64,000 nt of DNA, taken from assembly GCA_963513935.1 (NCBI GenBank), contig OY740774.1, forward strand, positions 87,748,385 to 87,812,384, written 5' to 3'. The stretch comes from Aphrophora alni. Taxonomy: Eukaryota; Arthropoda; Insecta; Hemiptera; Aphrophoridae. Shown piece after piece: positions 23,051 through 35,640 of the stretch. Every line of letters begins with the position of its first letter. The stretch's first letter is position 1. The notes under the pieces were generated by a model, which saw only the letters and a program-made list of their open reading frames with translations, searched no databases and was not told where the DNA came from. The translations under genes and the position numbers were made by a program.

Positions 23051-23734
23051 ACGAACTCAGCACAATATTTGCGCAACAATATCAAGATATTTATTTATAT
23101 TTATTTTTCTTCTTACTAATAATTTATTTTTATAAAAACCTAATTTGATTGTAACGCTTGCTTTGGTTAGACTCTCGTGTAACTTCACATCCTTTACTGT
23201 ACCATAGTGGTTAATTTACCTGCAAAACTCATTTCCTCCTCTAATTAACTGCATTACACTTCACAGCAACACTCTTGTTTGACGCGTGTAATTTTGTTGG
23301 TCTGTTTTATTATGCTAATTAAAAATAAATCTACAAAATGAAATATTTTATAATTGAAATTTTAAATTCCCCTCTTTATTTATGTATTTTGCAATTTCTT
23401 TAATGATTAGTTAGTGTTTTCTATAGTCGTGTAAATTTTAATACAGTTTTTAAATATAGCATAAAGTAAAATCATTTTTGTATTAAACTAACCAACACAT
23501 GAGGCTATGAAATGAATACTTATCCGATCCATTAGAGTTTTTTTTAACCGTTTTTTAACGAGTTTTTGATTCACTGTTTGTATAATAGTTACATTGTGTA
23601 ATGTTCCGATCAGTAGAAACGAATCTACTCGTATTTGCCCAATTTGAATAAACTCGGACTAAAATTAATCGCGAGTCTAGAGCATTTACTCAGATTTGGA
23701 ATCTAGGTTAGGTTAGGTCACGGCGAAATCTTTT
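23051..23734. other. Unannotated AT-rich sequence
   Basis: Nothing recognised except a short TTAGGTTAGG run at 23704-23716. Confidence 0.5.
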
Positions 23735-23960
23735 CTTTGAACTATCGGTCATCATCACCTTATAAAAAAAACTAAGAAAAGAATATAAAATAAAGACTAC
23801 TAGCCCTCGAATACTCTAATAATGGTTGAAATGAACATTTGTCGAGACCCGATAGAAAATATGAAAGGGAGGAATCTAACCCTCTATTTTCGTAAAAAAA
23901 GTAGATCCAGCTAGGCTACCTCGGGATGGCCAGGACCGTACAGTACTTACTATAGTACGA
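23735..23960 (-). repeat. Family B repeat
   Basis: Full-length but diverged. It follows a short TTAGGTTAGG run at 23704-23716. Confidence 0.65.
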
Positions 23961-24329
23961 CTAGAAAAATGTGTCGTTAAAATTCAAAAAGTAAATGATT
24001 ATTACGCTTTTTTTAATTGATTTTTAGTATGTCATATTATTCTACAATCGACCATTTTAGACAGCTGGTGATGTCGTCTCTACTTAAGCCACCTTAAATA
24101 TTAAGATAGGAACATTAAATTTGGTTCAAGTAACTATATTGTGCTCATATAAAATATCAAAATGGCAGCAGTTGTGAATAGTTTTTTAATTCATATAGCG
24201 AATAATGTTCAACTTATACTACACTAAAGGAGGTAAAATTTACAGATTTTAATTCTCTTGCATAGTGGTACCAACCCTTACATACCAAAAAAATCTGATA
24301 GTTACGATATCCGACAGGACCAAATCACC

Positions 24330-25015
24330 AACAGGGTCGAAGCGAGTGGAGGCCCCTTTACATATCTACAGCTTCAAGGCTCGCTAGAACGGAGACACTG
24401 ACAGGAGCGTAGCGATCGAAATATTTTTAATATATACACGTCTGCTAAGCTCGCTAGGGTGTTGCAGACGCCAAGAGAATAGTGACAAAATGACGAGGTT
24501 AAAAAAACCTGCGTAACAACTGTTTTAAACAAACACACAAGCAGATTATATTAGATATCACTTCATTATCTCAATAATTTATCTTATTTTCTATAAATAC
24601 AAACTATTTCAATTCATAACTACAATATATACTACAAAATCTTATATTGGAAAATATTACTATAACCTGTGGTGGTTCACAAAGAATTAAAAAATTCCAT
24701 CTTAGCATTTTTATATAAAAAGAAGGATTGAGAAATACTAATAAGTCTAAATACTTACAATACTAAGAATGACCTAAAGGCCTGTTGAAAATTTTCCACC
24801 GGTATAAATACAGATTAATATGCAGTTAAATCAATGATACGTCAGATAAAACTAATAAAATTTAATATCTGAACCTTGATACCCTAGATCAACCAATATA
24901 AGTTAATATCTCCTACAATACCCAAGAAACCAACAATTAGAGGTATTATATTGAGAGGATTTTCTTGTGTTACATTGTATAATCGGACTGGGTAAGTACC
25001 ATGTCCATCAAGTTG
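24330..25015 (+). repeat. Family C dispersed repeat
   Basis: Landmarks are GGGTCGAAGCGAGTGGAG, GAGACACTGACAGGAGCG, AACAACTGTTTTAAA, ACAATACCCAAGAAACCAA and a GGACTGGGTAAGTACCATG end. Two other partial copies are at 34495-34790 and 39195-39490. Confidence 0.55.
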
Positions 25016-25066
25016 TTTTTTTAATGCGAAAATGACTAGAGGCTTTCCAGCTTTAAAAAACACGAT

Positions 25067-25068
<2 letters not shown>

Positions 25069-25120
<52 letters not shown>
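25069..25120. repeat. (TA)n microsatellite
   Basis: About 50 bp of alternating TA with no interruption. Confidence 0.96.
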
Positions 25121-25121
<1 letters not shown>

Positions 25122-26214
25122 ATACGAGATCTTTCAAAAGTAAGTTAAAATTCTAATTAACTATAGTTTATTTGTTTTTTAATAGAACAAAGTACATAAA
25201 TTCCTTTTCAATTAAACGAAATTTAATATTTTAAAAAACTTCAAAAGGCCTAATTTTTGTTTATGTCATTAATTATCAGTTTTCTTCTAAGGATTCGCCA
25301 TATTGTTGTCTGACTGATCAAGATGTGCAATTTTCTTGACGCTACATTCTCTGTACATTTTGTTTTAAGACTTCAACAAAAGCAATTTTATCTCTTACGA
25401 TTAAAGGTCTTCCTAACCTTTTGATGTCGCCAACAAACAGGGTAGTTTCAAACTTACTAAGTAATTTTTTTTACGCGACTACGCTGCACAGTTTGTCCTT
25501 CAAACCGTTGCGAGTACGAAACTTTCTTAACCCGGTTAAAAAATTCTATTCGGATTCATAATAACACTGAATCAATGCTATGAGTATTTGTAACTGTAAA
25601 GTCATGTTGAAATAAAAAATAAAAAATAAATTGTAAACTACTACAAGTTTACCACCTACTAGAATCCTGTGTTAGTCAATAATGAGAAAACGTGTTGCTA
25701 TGGTAACAAATAGCAATGAAAATAACAGCTGATGTTTTAATAAATCACAATTTTCTCTGAGATAGGACATCAAATAAGGAATCGACAAAATTTTTAAGTT
25801 TTAACTTACTTTTCAAAGACTCTGTATATATTTAAGCGCGGGGGAAAATTTGATAAATGTTTAACGCTGTCTATTTTGAAACACACCAGTAATTTGTTGT
25901 ATAATTATTTTCATCTCGCTAATAACAGCGTATTTGATATAACGACAAATAAAATCGTACCGTTAGAACTTCATGTTAAATATAACACAAATACAATTCC
26001 AAAAGGGGACTTGGAAGTCATCGGTTCTACTTATAAAATGAATAAAACAAAACACCGACTTTCAGGATAGAAAATATGTTTAGAAATTCAACATTTCGTA
26101 CACTGATGTAGTTGAAATGAACTATCTCAAATCCCCGCTACCAACTTTTCAAAACGAATACTCAATGTACAAGATTTGTGTTTGTGTTTCATTCAATATA
26201 ATAATAATTTAAAT

Positions 26215-26465
26215 GTTACGTATTGTTTCTCTCTTAAGAAACGTTTCCAACCAAAAGAAAAGCTTTGTTTTTCTTCCTCTCTATTGGGTAAAACCAATTG
26301 ACCTAAATCTATCCCAAGACTTGTGTTTCAGAGTCCAGTAAACATGTTAATATCGACTCCTGATTTATTTTGAACAAAGTCCTCTTGAACTGTCTCGTTT
26401 GAGGTTATGAACTTACTCTTATTTCAAGAGTTCAGTTCAAGTTGAGATGATGTTTTATGTTTGGT
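26215..26465 (-). repeat. Dispersed repeat, copy 2 (inverted)
   Basis: Partner of 19430-19660, sharing ATTGGGTAAAACCAATTGAC and AACATGTTAATATCGA. The reading frame is broken. Confidence 0.55.
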
Positions 26466-26555
26466 AATTTTTGCTGTCTAAAAGTATACACGTAGTGTGA
26501 AAGTAAATTAAATTGATGAGAAATTAAACTCAGAAATATTAGTTTTAATGTCACC

Positions 26556-26557
26556 TG

Positions 26558-26621
<64 letters not shown>
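26556..26621. repeat. Poly(A) tract
   Basis: About 65 bp of A with a single G near 26577. It could be a retroposed tail on the plus strand, but nothing recognisable precedes it. Confidence 0.95.
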
Positions 26622-26623
<2 letters not shown>

Positions 26624-27689
26624 TCATTTTTGGAATGAAATCTGTATGTTGTGCATCCCAAACTGGTGCATCGATTTTTATAAAATTTGGTTTTGGGTAT
26701 ATATTGGTCTTATTTTATTTAAAAAAATTTTAAACTGAAATTGTGTGTATTGACCTGAAGATGTAAATTCAAAATTTCAATTTTCTCAGTATTAGCACCA
26801 ACCATGTCGATCAAATGTTCTTTAATTGAAAAGGAATAGTTGGATTTATGGCGTAATCGTATGGGGACTTATTGTATGGATAATTAATTTACCATGAACG
26901 TACCGAACATGATAATAAGGTTATAAACATGTTACATCACCCAGGGGTCGAATCCTTCCCCGAAATCGTCACTCACAGCTATTGTCTTAACATCAACCTA
27001 ATTAATAATACTAAACAGCTTTGACAAAACAATAATGCAAAATACAAGTATACTATTATATTTAATAATTTAACTGCAAAGGGCGGTCGAACACGTTACG
27101 TAACTAAAAGCTGTCATTAGGTCTATTCACGTAATTAAGTGATATTACGTGTGCGCTATTTAATGGGATTACTACACCCATCTAAAACGAGATTACCTGA
27201 CCATTTTCGGGAGAAACACCAAAAACAAAACTGGTCTCGTTGGTACACTGCATTACTTTTTATCAGACTCGGTACAGATTCTGCTCATGCGCGGTACACC
27301 CTCAAAACAGTCTATTCATCTAGTCATTTCTCCAAAAGAGAATAATTTAAATGTGAAGTCATCACAAAATGTAGCCTCTATCGTCTCCAACAAAACGTAT
27401 TGGTCACAATTTCTCAAAAAATATCGAACGGAAATTATCGGTTAAATACACCAAAACTATTCATGAACTGATTTAATTTTTCAAATTATATTTTAGCTAT
27501 TAAGTTAAATTTTAATGATCTGTAGAGGTTAACATCTCTAACCAGTGTATCATATCACACGTAAGAGAAAAGTAAATTTCTGGAATAATTGGTAAAAATC
27601 AAAAATAAATCTTGACCACCATTTTTTAAACTCGATTCCAATGAAATACGAATTACCCTTAGAGCTAGTTTAAAGCTGAAACGAAACTT

Positions 27690-28320
27690 ATAGGCTCTTT
27701 TTCTTTCTTTATCTACACATTTTTTTCATGTAGTATTGAGTTATACCTCTCTCTTTCATCTTTACTACCAGGTTTATCTTGTGAAACTCTTATTCTTTTC
27801 TAACTCTCGCACTAATCGAGAGCTAAGGGTATTTATCTCATGTTCTTATCTTCCTTGGTTTATAAGGGAATGATAACCGAGAGGTTTTCGCGTTTAAACA
27901 GCAAGGGGAAAAATCTGTTTTAAGTTTTCTATCGGGTCTCTCTTGGCCAACTTTTGTTCTCTTCCTACGCTGACGCTATTAGAGTATTCGACTCCTCTAA
28001 ATTTGTAGGAATTACGGAGCTGGGTAATCCCGAGGGACTCTCCAGATGTACAACTTTTTATTTTGTCTTGGGTTAGATCCATCTTCTTCATCTTTCCTAT
28101 CAGATTTCTCTTCGTCGAATTTTGTTCTCTTCCGACCCTAACGCCATTAGAGAATTCGACCCTTCGAAATTTATAGTGATTACGGAACTGGGAAATCCCG
28201 AGGGATTTTATCTAGATGTACACATTTTTTATATCCCCTGGTGTTAAGATTCTTCTCTTCTGACCCTGTCACTATTTGGATATTCAATGGTTAGAAGCAT
28301 CTATATTCTGTCCCCTCCCC
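27690..28320 (+). repeat. Three family B copies in a row
   Basis: Three plus-oriented copies lie head to tail at about 27700-27885, 27890-28045 and 28050-28320. Each is truncated differently, and each carries a version of TTTGTTCTCTTCCGACCCTG or its derivative. A poly-C tract of about 11 bases ends the third at 28315-28325. Confidence 0.65.
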
Positions 28321-28489
28321 CCCCCTTTGATTTATAATATTATGATGAGCGTGACTTTTTTCGCTTATGAACAACAAGAACAAGAAAATGGTGTTACATT
28401 TTTTAGGGTGACTTAGACTAAGTTTTGGATTTGTATTGATTTAGTATTTGGTTAGTAATTTTAATGGTAGTGCAAAAGTGTAATAAGTT

Positions 28490-30060
28490 TGCACAGTTTT
28501 ACTAACTATGATGCAATTGTTATAATTAAAACTTACTTATAAATTGCTTGCAACTCCTAGTTATTTGAATGTAAATTATATTTCTATAACAAAATAGAAT
28601 GAGCTCAATAATTAATATTACCGCTTAGTCCAGCTTTTTATATTCCAAAACTGAGCAATGTCTTTTGTTACTCTCATAAAAGTTAGGCCACGCCCACTCC
28701 CTTAGTTTCTATAACTTATACATCATTCAGTGAGTGTTGAGAGTGAAGCGCCGCCCATCCCCTAACGGGACACAGGGCTCCAGCCAATACCGGTAAAGGA
28801 CGTCACATAGAATGTACCCCCAATTCACAGTCATACCCCAGTCGACAGCTACTTCTCGAGTGTTTTAGTTAGTTCGTTGAGTTAGGTGTCCGATTTAAGG
28901 GGTCATTAAAACACAACAACCCCGTCCCGTCGCATGTGAATCGGCCTAACCCTGACGTCAGTGCCTTAGTGGGCGGCGCTTCACTTTCAACACTCACTGA
29001 ATGAAGTATAGACCCTTCCCACGCTCATATGGTTCTAAACTTTAGGCCACGGCCTTTCCTTACCAGGAAGAAGTTAAACTACACCCTCTCCCTCATAGGT
29101 TCTAGATTTTAGGCTTTACTAAATCTGATTCCTAAAAACTCCCAACACATTTGCTATGTTTACTAATTTGATTGTTGTAGATAATGTATCGCTCGCTGAA
29201 GATGGCAACATTGTCGTTGAAACGCTTGGTCCAGCTTTTTAAATTAAAATACTGAATAATGTTCTTGTTGCTCTCATAACAGTTAGGCCACTTCTAGAAC
29301 TTAAATCCCTCACACGCCCATTAGGTTCTAGATTTTAGGCCACGCCCTTTCCTTACCAGGTTCTATAAGTTAAGCTATACCCACCTTGTCCTAAGTTCTG
29401 GATTTTAGGCTTTGCTAACTCTGATTCCTAAAAATTCTCATCACATTTGCTATGTTTAATAATTTGATAGGATTGTTGTAGCTAATGTATTGCTGAAGAT
29501 GGCGACATTGTCGTGGAAACGCGTCTGAACAAGAAGATATATACGGTATTATAATATTCAATTAACTCACATGTTCTTTGTCGTACAATTTGTATCAATA
29601 AAATATATAATTTTTGCAACTGTTAGTTATTTAAACGGAAATTAAATTTTCTAAAATCATGTGACTTAAAATTTCATAATTTATTTACTCCAACTTTTAT
29701 ATTTAAAAACTGCACAACGTTTCTCGTTGCTCTCATCTTCCAGAACCTCATCTTCTCGTCGCCTATCACATCTTCCAGAACCGACGTCGTAAAATGCAAG
29801 AAATCTTTAAAAAGCCGACAAATGAAATGAATGAAACCATCGTAGCTTCTACTTGTTGATAACTGTAGCTGTTTTATTTACAATTGCAACCCATAAACTG
29901 GATGTATGTTATCTTCACTCGTACACTCTACGCCAGAATTTACAACAGTGTATTAAATATATAAACTTTCTGCCTCTTACACACAGCAATGGAGACTTGT
30001 GGGTATTAAACGATTAGGATGTATGATTCTGTTGTAAGAAAAATTATACGACTAAGAAAA
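28490..30060 (-). repeat. Large dispersed element, copy 2 (inverted)
   Basis: Inverted partner of 17890-18975. It contains GGCCACGCCC-type array units (28680-28715, 29040-29125, 29280-29400), the MITE 28723-29004, and GAAAC-hairpin motifs on the plus strand at 29196-29225 and 29493-29522. There are two motif copies here against one in copy 1, so an internal section is duplicated. Confidence 0.7.
28723..29004. mobile_element. 282-bp MITE with 35-bp terminal inverted repeats
   Basis: Both ends read TCATTCAGTGAGTGTTGA and continue AGTGAAGCGCCGCCCA with one mismatch. The interior is GC-richer than the surroundings and contains two GACGTCA words. It splits a degenerate GGCCACGCCCAC array, part of which resumes on its right side. 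Target-site duplication is uncertain because the flanks are short and AT-rich. Confidence 0.8.
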
Positions 30061-30430
30061 AATAATAATATTTAAATACATCTAAAATTAACTCACTTAT
30101 AGTATTTCTGCAAATTTTATTTGTGTATGTTAGTAAATCCCATACCTGTAAACAAACACTATTAGGCGAAACTATGCGAGACTGTTTGGTGTTATATCGA
30201 CACCTGTCATTCTTTACTATAATGAGAGTTGAGACGTGAACGGAAAACCACATCCCCAATAGTATATGTATTAATTAATATGTAATCAATCGTTTAAAGT
30301 ACAACTACTCTTATGGAGCAGTGATTCAGCGAGGACCCTCCTCCATGTCCTACATGTCAACACGAGACTCTTACTAAACAATAGCATTGGTACTCTGTAG
30401 TGATTGCTGGCTACTCTATTTAACTTTTGT
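30060..30430 (-). repeat. Family A repeat, minus copy
   Basis: Nearly complete in the minus order: AAATACATCTAAA, GACACCTGTCATTC, ACGGAAAACCACATCC, ATGTCCTACATGTCAACACG, AGCATTGGTACTC. It joins directly to the 28.5-30.0 kb large element. Confidence 0.65.
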
Positions 30431-30434
30431 TATT

Positions 30435-30690
30435 TTATTTATTTATTTTTTTTAACGTAAAAACCCTCTTTGCCTTTTAAAAATAAGGAGATAAGTACAT
30501 AAGTAAAGACTCATAGCCCTAGAACACTCAGTTCAGAGAAGAACAACATTTGGTCAAGAGAGACATGCTAGGAAAGACGAGAGAAAGCTATCTAAACCAG
30601 GACTACATGAAAAAATGTGTAAAACCAGCGAGAGTCCTTCGGGAATTGCCACGTTCTTACTCTCTGTAGTGAGCACCTGAGTGACTCAAT
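30435..30690 (-). repeat. Family B repeat
   Basis: Full-length minus copy, followed by a short CTAACCTAACCTAACT telomere-like run at 30703-30718. Confidence 0.65.
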
Positions 30691-30718
30691 TTAATGATAA
30701 ATCTAACCTAACCTAACT

Positions 30719-31709
30719 GCAATTTTCTATCCGTGGAGCCGATTTTGATAAATTAAACCTTTTATAAAAACTCTTGATTTTGATTGATTCCGATAAATCT
30801 CGAAATGGCGGCCATTACTTTTTTATGTAATAATAATATAATTAAAATGATAAGCACACATCTACCCAAATCGAAATTTATTGGTTTGATCTTTTTCAAA
30901 CAATGTGTACTTTTTAGTTAGTCACATCCTATATGGAAGAATCGCCACTCTCAGTGGCTCATTATAATGTGTCTAATGGATTATAAAACGACAAACATAC
31001 TTTTTGACCATGTTTTGTAGTTTTCCACAGTCCACCACAGGGGCCCATTCATTTGTCTTTTAGAACAATACATTGTTGTGTAAAGCAAGATAAAAATAAA
31101 ATTGGAAACCAATTAAGCTAAAAAGAACAAACAACATTAAAACTGTAATAAATATCTTTCTTAGTCAATTGCACTCTAACTGGAAGACTTCAGTTAATGA
31201 CAGAACCATGATGTTTTTTAAACAGTGACAAATCTTATGCATTTAAAACAGTCAATGTACTAAATGTGTAATTATCTGTTCTTTAAAATATTATGTGTGT
31301 AATATTTTGTAAGCGGACTTATAATTAGCGGCTCTGAAGATTTTATTTTATTTTCTTGCATTGCTCATAATACTACATGAAACAAGTGAATTTAAAATAC
31401 CCTACATAATAGTAAATATTATATAGTGAAGATAATAAAATAGATACAATATAACATATATATTAAATTGGACTTTAACATTGCGACAAAGTCGTTTACA
31501 ATAATATAACAAAATACATAACTCAATAAATAGAACACAATCAAATACATATAATAAACAGGGAAGTTTTTAAGTTTGTTCTATTTGCTACAATATGTAA
31601 AATACAAAAAGGCAGTGTTTTCAGGGATGTCTAATTTTTGTATTTCTTTTCCATCTTTTTCTTTTTCAATATGTGTAAATTATATTATGTTTATTAAAGC
31701 ATATTTTAT
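30719..31709. other. Unannotated AT-rich sequence
   Basis: No gene, repeat or RNA seen. Confidence 0.5.
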
Positions 31710-31711
31710 TA

Positions 31712-32671
31712 CACGGCGTGTTAAATAAGTCTTGGAACGGCTTAATGTGCTTTTAACCATCACAGATAGAGCTACAAAGTTTTGCACATTGTTAATGGAC
31801 ACCAAAACTATTTTAGTATGTTTTCAGGTGATTGCAACCGTTCCAGGGGGACGAGCCACAAGGAGTAAGTTGGAAATTTTAAATGAGAGCATAGGTCGAG
31901 TTGTACATCTAATTAAAGGCCTTTATGAGTTGACACAATGCCGCAAACCCGACCTTAAAAGGTTCACCCTAGCTAAAATAGCGTGGGTTTAAGGGTTCAT
32001 ATTAGCTACAACGTCAGGTATGTTGAAAACAGCTTAATAATGGGGGACGGCCCTTAAGAATCAAGAGAATATCTTAAATGTAAGCATAGGTTGATATGTA
32101 CATCGAATTAAATGTCTTTATTAGTAGAGTACAATGCCGCAAATCCGAATTCAAACGGACAACCGAGCTGGAAATAGCAGCCGTTCAAAGATTGCTTCAA
32201 TTTACAATTATTTAAATTTACCTAGCAGTCCATGGCAGTTTGATTATTCATTCACAGGCAAAACTAGAGCAATTGATGATTGTTGCATCTAAAGCAAGTA
32301 TGTTTCCTTTTTTGCTGGAATACCCACTATTAGTCACAAACAAATTTCTCTTTTAGGCCCATCATGGTTAATCAATTTTCCTTCAATGATTTAATATGAA
32401 CTTTAAACCCACGCTATTTTACCTAGAGCTTTTGAGGTCGAGTTTGCGATATTGTGTTCTACACATTTAATTCGATGTACAGCTCGACCTATGCTCTTAT
32501 TTAAGATATCCTACTTATTCCTTGTGGGCCGTCCCCCTAGAAAGATACCGGTTCACTGTATACGTACTAATATAGGTTTTGTTGTCTATTAACAATGTGC
32601 AAAACTTTGTAGCTCTATCTGTAATGGTTTAAAAAAATATTAAGCCGTCCTGGGACTTATTTAAGACGCGG
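31712..32671. mobile_element. 960-bp TA-flanked foldback element
   Basis: The left end reads CACGGCGTGTTAAATAAGTC. The right end, reversed, reads CCGCGTCTTAAATAAGTCC. Both are flanked by TA (31710-31711 and 32672-32673). The arms are about 290 bp and contain AGAGCTACAAAGTTTTGCAC and GTTAATGGACACCAA. The middle (32020-32390) holds a second, diverged copy of part of the left arm. No transposase was seen. Confidence 0.78.
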
Positions 32672-32792
32672 TATAAGATTGTGTATTTTCCTCTGTCGCG
32701 ATGTACAGAAAGATTTCCTATATCAAGAGGAACGAATGAGGGTTGGAGTGAAAGGATTTCTGTATGTCAGGTAGAAGGGGAAGGGCGGTTAA

Positions 32793-32978
32793 TGTATTTT
32801 AAGTTCTTAGCTATGCTCTGATTTAATATTTCCTATTTACTCCTTGTGGGCCGTCCCCCTGTACTGAATAAGTACTAAAATAGGTGTTGGTGTCCATTAA
32901 CAATATGCAAAACTTTGTAACTCAATCTGTAACGGTTAAAAAATATTAAGCCATCCCGGGATTTATTTAACAGCGCGG
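32793..32978 (-). mobile_element. Solo end of the 31.7-kb foldback family
   Basis: This is the same terminal ~190 bp as the right arm of the preceding element. It ends GCGCGG followed by TA at 32979. It lies just over 120 bp from the larger copy and in the same orientation as its right arm. Confidence 0.7.
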
Positions 32979-33437
32979 TATTGTGATTTTCTTATATTTT
33001 AACAATCTCATGTCATTTATTGTTACTAAATACAAAGTTACATATATTCTCTTCTGTTATTTTATTATTAATGAATGATGTTAGTTGTACAATTTACATC
33101 AATCTATTATATTTTATGTTTTAAAATTAAATATAGTACACATGCCTCATGAACGTATGTTAGAGTGAGAGCGAGTATATTTCTGAGTCCCAATTAATGC
33201 GTATGATTATGTATCCATGAGCGAGTGAAGACAGAGAGATAGGGGTGGCTTGAGCGCATGCGTGTACGATAGGGTGTGTGTATGGAGTCAGACTTGGCAA
33301 TTTATTTAGCTCTGAATAGTTCTTTTTATAAAATTGTTCAGAATGAATGTACTTTAGGAAATTTAGTTGTTAGTTTATAGTTTGTGTGTGTTTATTGTTT
33401 AGTTATTGTTATGTTATGTATGTGTGTGTATTCTAAA

Positions 33438-34453
33438 GATGAAAATAAGGGGGGAAAGTTCCAATAAATATAAGTCCCGAAATGCTTAGTTTTCGAATTA
33501 TCTATCATTTTGGTTTTTTTTTTTTTTTTACTTAACATTTAATATCTTTGAATATACAAATATATTGAGCTCAAATTTAGTGTACGTATTTGTTAGATAA
33601 CTTTTTACCTCTGTATAAAAAAACTGAACGTTCTTTTGTATATTTTCAAACTGGCAGTTTTTAAATTTTTAATCTCAAATATCTCTAAAACCGCTAACTT
33701 TACTAAAACAAATTTCTGGAAACAAAAAAGGTACTTTTCTAATGACTAACAAAATTTCGACTTGTTTGACAAACATAGGCTAATAATAACGTGACTACCA
33801 ACAAATTATCTTTTTAGTTTTTAGCTGATAACTCAGTTATCTTTTGAGCCACGGAAAAAAAATTAAAAAACAGTTTTGTTTGTCATTAAAAATTAAATTT
33901 TTTTTTTTTTACTGCAATTTTTTGTAAAGTTATCGTTTTTAAAGATATTAATTTTTTGACAGGATAACAAACACACCGAACACAATTCTCACAACAAATA
34001 CTTCCCCCTGTACTGAATAAGTACTAAAATAGGTGTTGGTGTCCATTAACAATATGCAAAGCTTTGTAGTTCTATCTGTAATGGTTTCAACGACAAGGTC
34101 GTCCTCTTCAAACTATAACTCCTCGTCTATATAGTTATAGTTTGATTGGTGTGAGCTCGTGTATCACTGAAGAGGACGACCTTGTCGTTGAAACGCGTCT
34201 GATTCTTAGGCGTATTTTTTGTGAGAATTGTGTTCGGTTTGTTTATTATCCTGTATAATTTTTCTCATAAGTCAAGCTCAACATTTATTATAGAGAAATT
34301 TGACATTAAAAATTTTTAATGGCCGCCATTTAAAAATATACAAAAGAACGTTCTGGTTTTTTTAGTACAGGGGTAAAAGGTTACGTGTGGATAATTCGAA
34401 AACTAAGCATTCCCGGACTTATGTTTATTGGAACTTTTATCTTATTTTCACCT
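33438..34453. mobile_element. 1-kb chimeric foldback element
   Basis: The outer arms pair around TGAAAATAAG...GTTCCAATAAAYATAAGTCC and AATTCGAAAACTAAGCAT. Middle arms pair around AGAACGTTC. Inner arms pair ACAGGATAACAAAC and CGAACACAATTCTCACAA (33959-33997) with 34213-34252. Inside the left inner arm, 34003-34090 is a fragment of the 31.7-kb family joined directly to a GAAAC-hairpin motif. Motifs occur at 34084-34110 (minus) and 34167-34196 (plus). Confidence 0.7.
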
Positions 34454-34494
34454 ATAGAATTCCCTTTTAAAATTTAGGACAATATTTTTTAGAC

Positions 34495-34790
34495 ACTCTG
34501 TATACGTCCGAGACACTGACACCACCGATACGAGTGGATATTTTTTAATATATAGAAATCCACGACACCTGTTAGTGCCTAGCCAACGATAAGATTACAC
34601 ATCTAAGAGGTTCAGCAAACCTGTCTAACAACTGTTTTAAATAAACTTACCCTTAACTTCTTGTATCTACCAATACGATGTAACAATTCCTACAAGGTCG
34701 AAGAACCCTACTTTTGAGGAATACATTGAGTGGATCTAATATAATAGGGCTGGATAAGTACTATGATGACATACGTTAACCATATTTTTC
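34495..34790 (+). repeat. Family C repeat
   Basis: Carries CCGAGACACTGACACCACCG, CTAACAACTGTTTTAAA and GGCTGGATAAGTACTATG. Confidence 0.5.
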
Positions 34791-35550
34791 TCACTTTATA
34801 GAGTCATTTTTAGAAGATCTTGACACATTATTTTATGTTTTGTTTATACGTGTGTGATACATTTAGGGCAACGTTTATTTGCATTATACAGTTTTTCTTT
34901 TATTCTTATTGGGAAAGTAAAATTTGTTTTCAGCAATATATTTTAGCTTTAAAAGCTTCGACCTGTTTTAAGTTTAAAATGTATAATTTAGCATTCTCTA
35001 TATATTGTGTTATTATATCTATCACTCGGAAACCTCCAGGGTATATCATGCTCTAATAACTTAATTTGTCTATTATAGGACAGTAACACAATCATACTGC
35101 CGTGCATTGGAGAATCCTTTGATGTGTGTTTAATATAATATAATAATTAATTAATAAAAATAATGTACACTTCAATATTATATTTAGTATTTTAAATCGT
35201 ATGTGATATGTTGCAATCTCCATATAAGCGTCGTTGTCATAAAATAAAATAAATAAAGCTACAATCATTGTTTCTTCATTGATTCTGTAACGTTTAGTTG
35301 AGGGTTAAACAAGGATAATGGCGGAAATGGTAGGATATTATGTAACCCTGTCTTAGCCACCAAGTTTGGTATATTTAGTAATCTGGTTTTTCTTTAGTAA
35401 TTAATTGAAACCGCCATAAATTTCTCTTTAGAAAATCGTTCATGAAACGATCTACAGAAAAAACAAAACAAATTTGAAAGTTGAGGGTAACATATTTACA
35501 ATTTGTATTGACTTCTGAAATACACTGTATTTATTGTTTATGAATGTAGA

Positions 35551-35640
35551 TATACAGGGTGATCAAATAATGTGGTCACCATCGGGATCTCTAAAACTAT
35601 AAGATAAACTAAAAACTTTAAATGGAGAACATTCCCTACT
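35551..35640 (+). repeat. MITE-like end with ACAGGGTG motif
   Basis: ATACAGGGTGATCAAATAAT followed by GTGGTCACC resembles the start of many arthropod MITEs. A second ACAGGGTGGTCAG start is at 41490, and reversed CACCCTGTAT ends are at 10186 and 40864. No matching pair was delimited. Confidence 0.4.

Larger units (their letters stand above)
25121..27689. other. Mostly unannotated, with poly(A) and one inverted-pair repeat
   Basis: Apart from the poly(A) tract and 26215-26465 I see no feature. Short frames at 25876-26070 and 27139-27345 have no family signature. Confidence 0.4.

Noticed and set aside
26548..26733. Poly-lysine frame
   Set aside because: Translation of the poly(A) tract.
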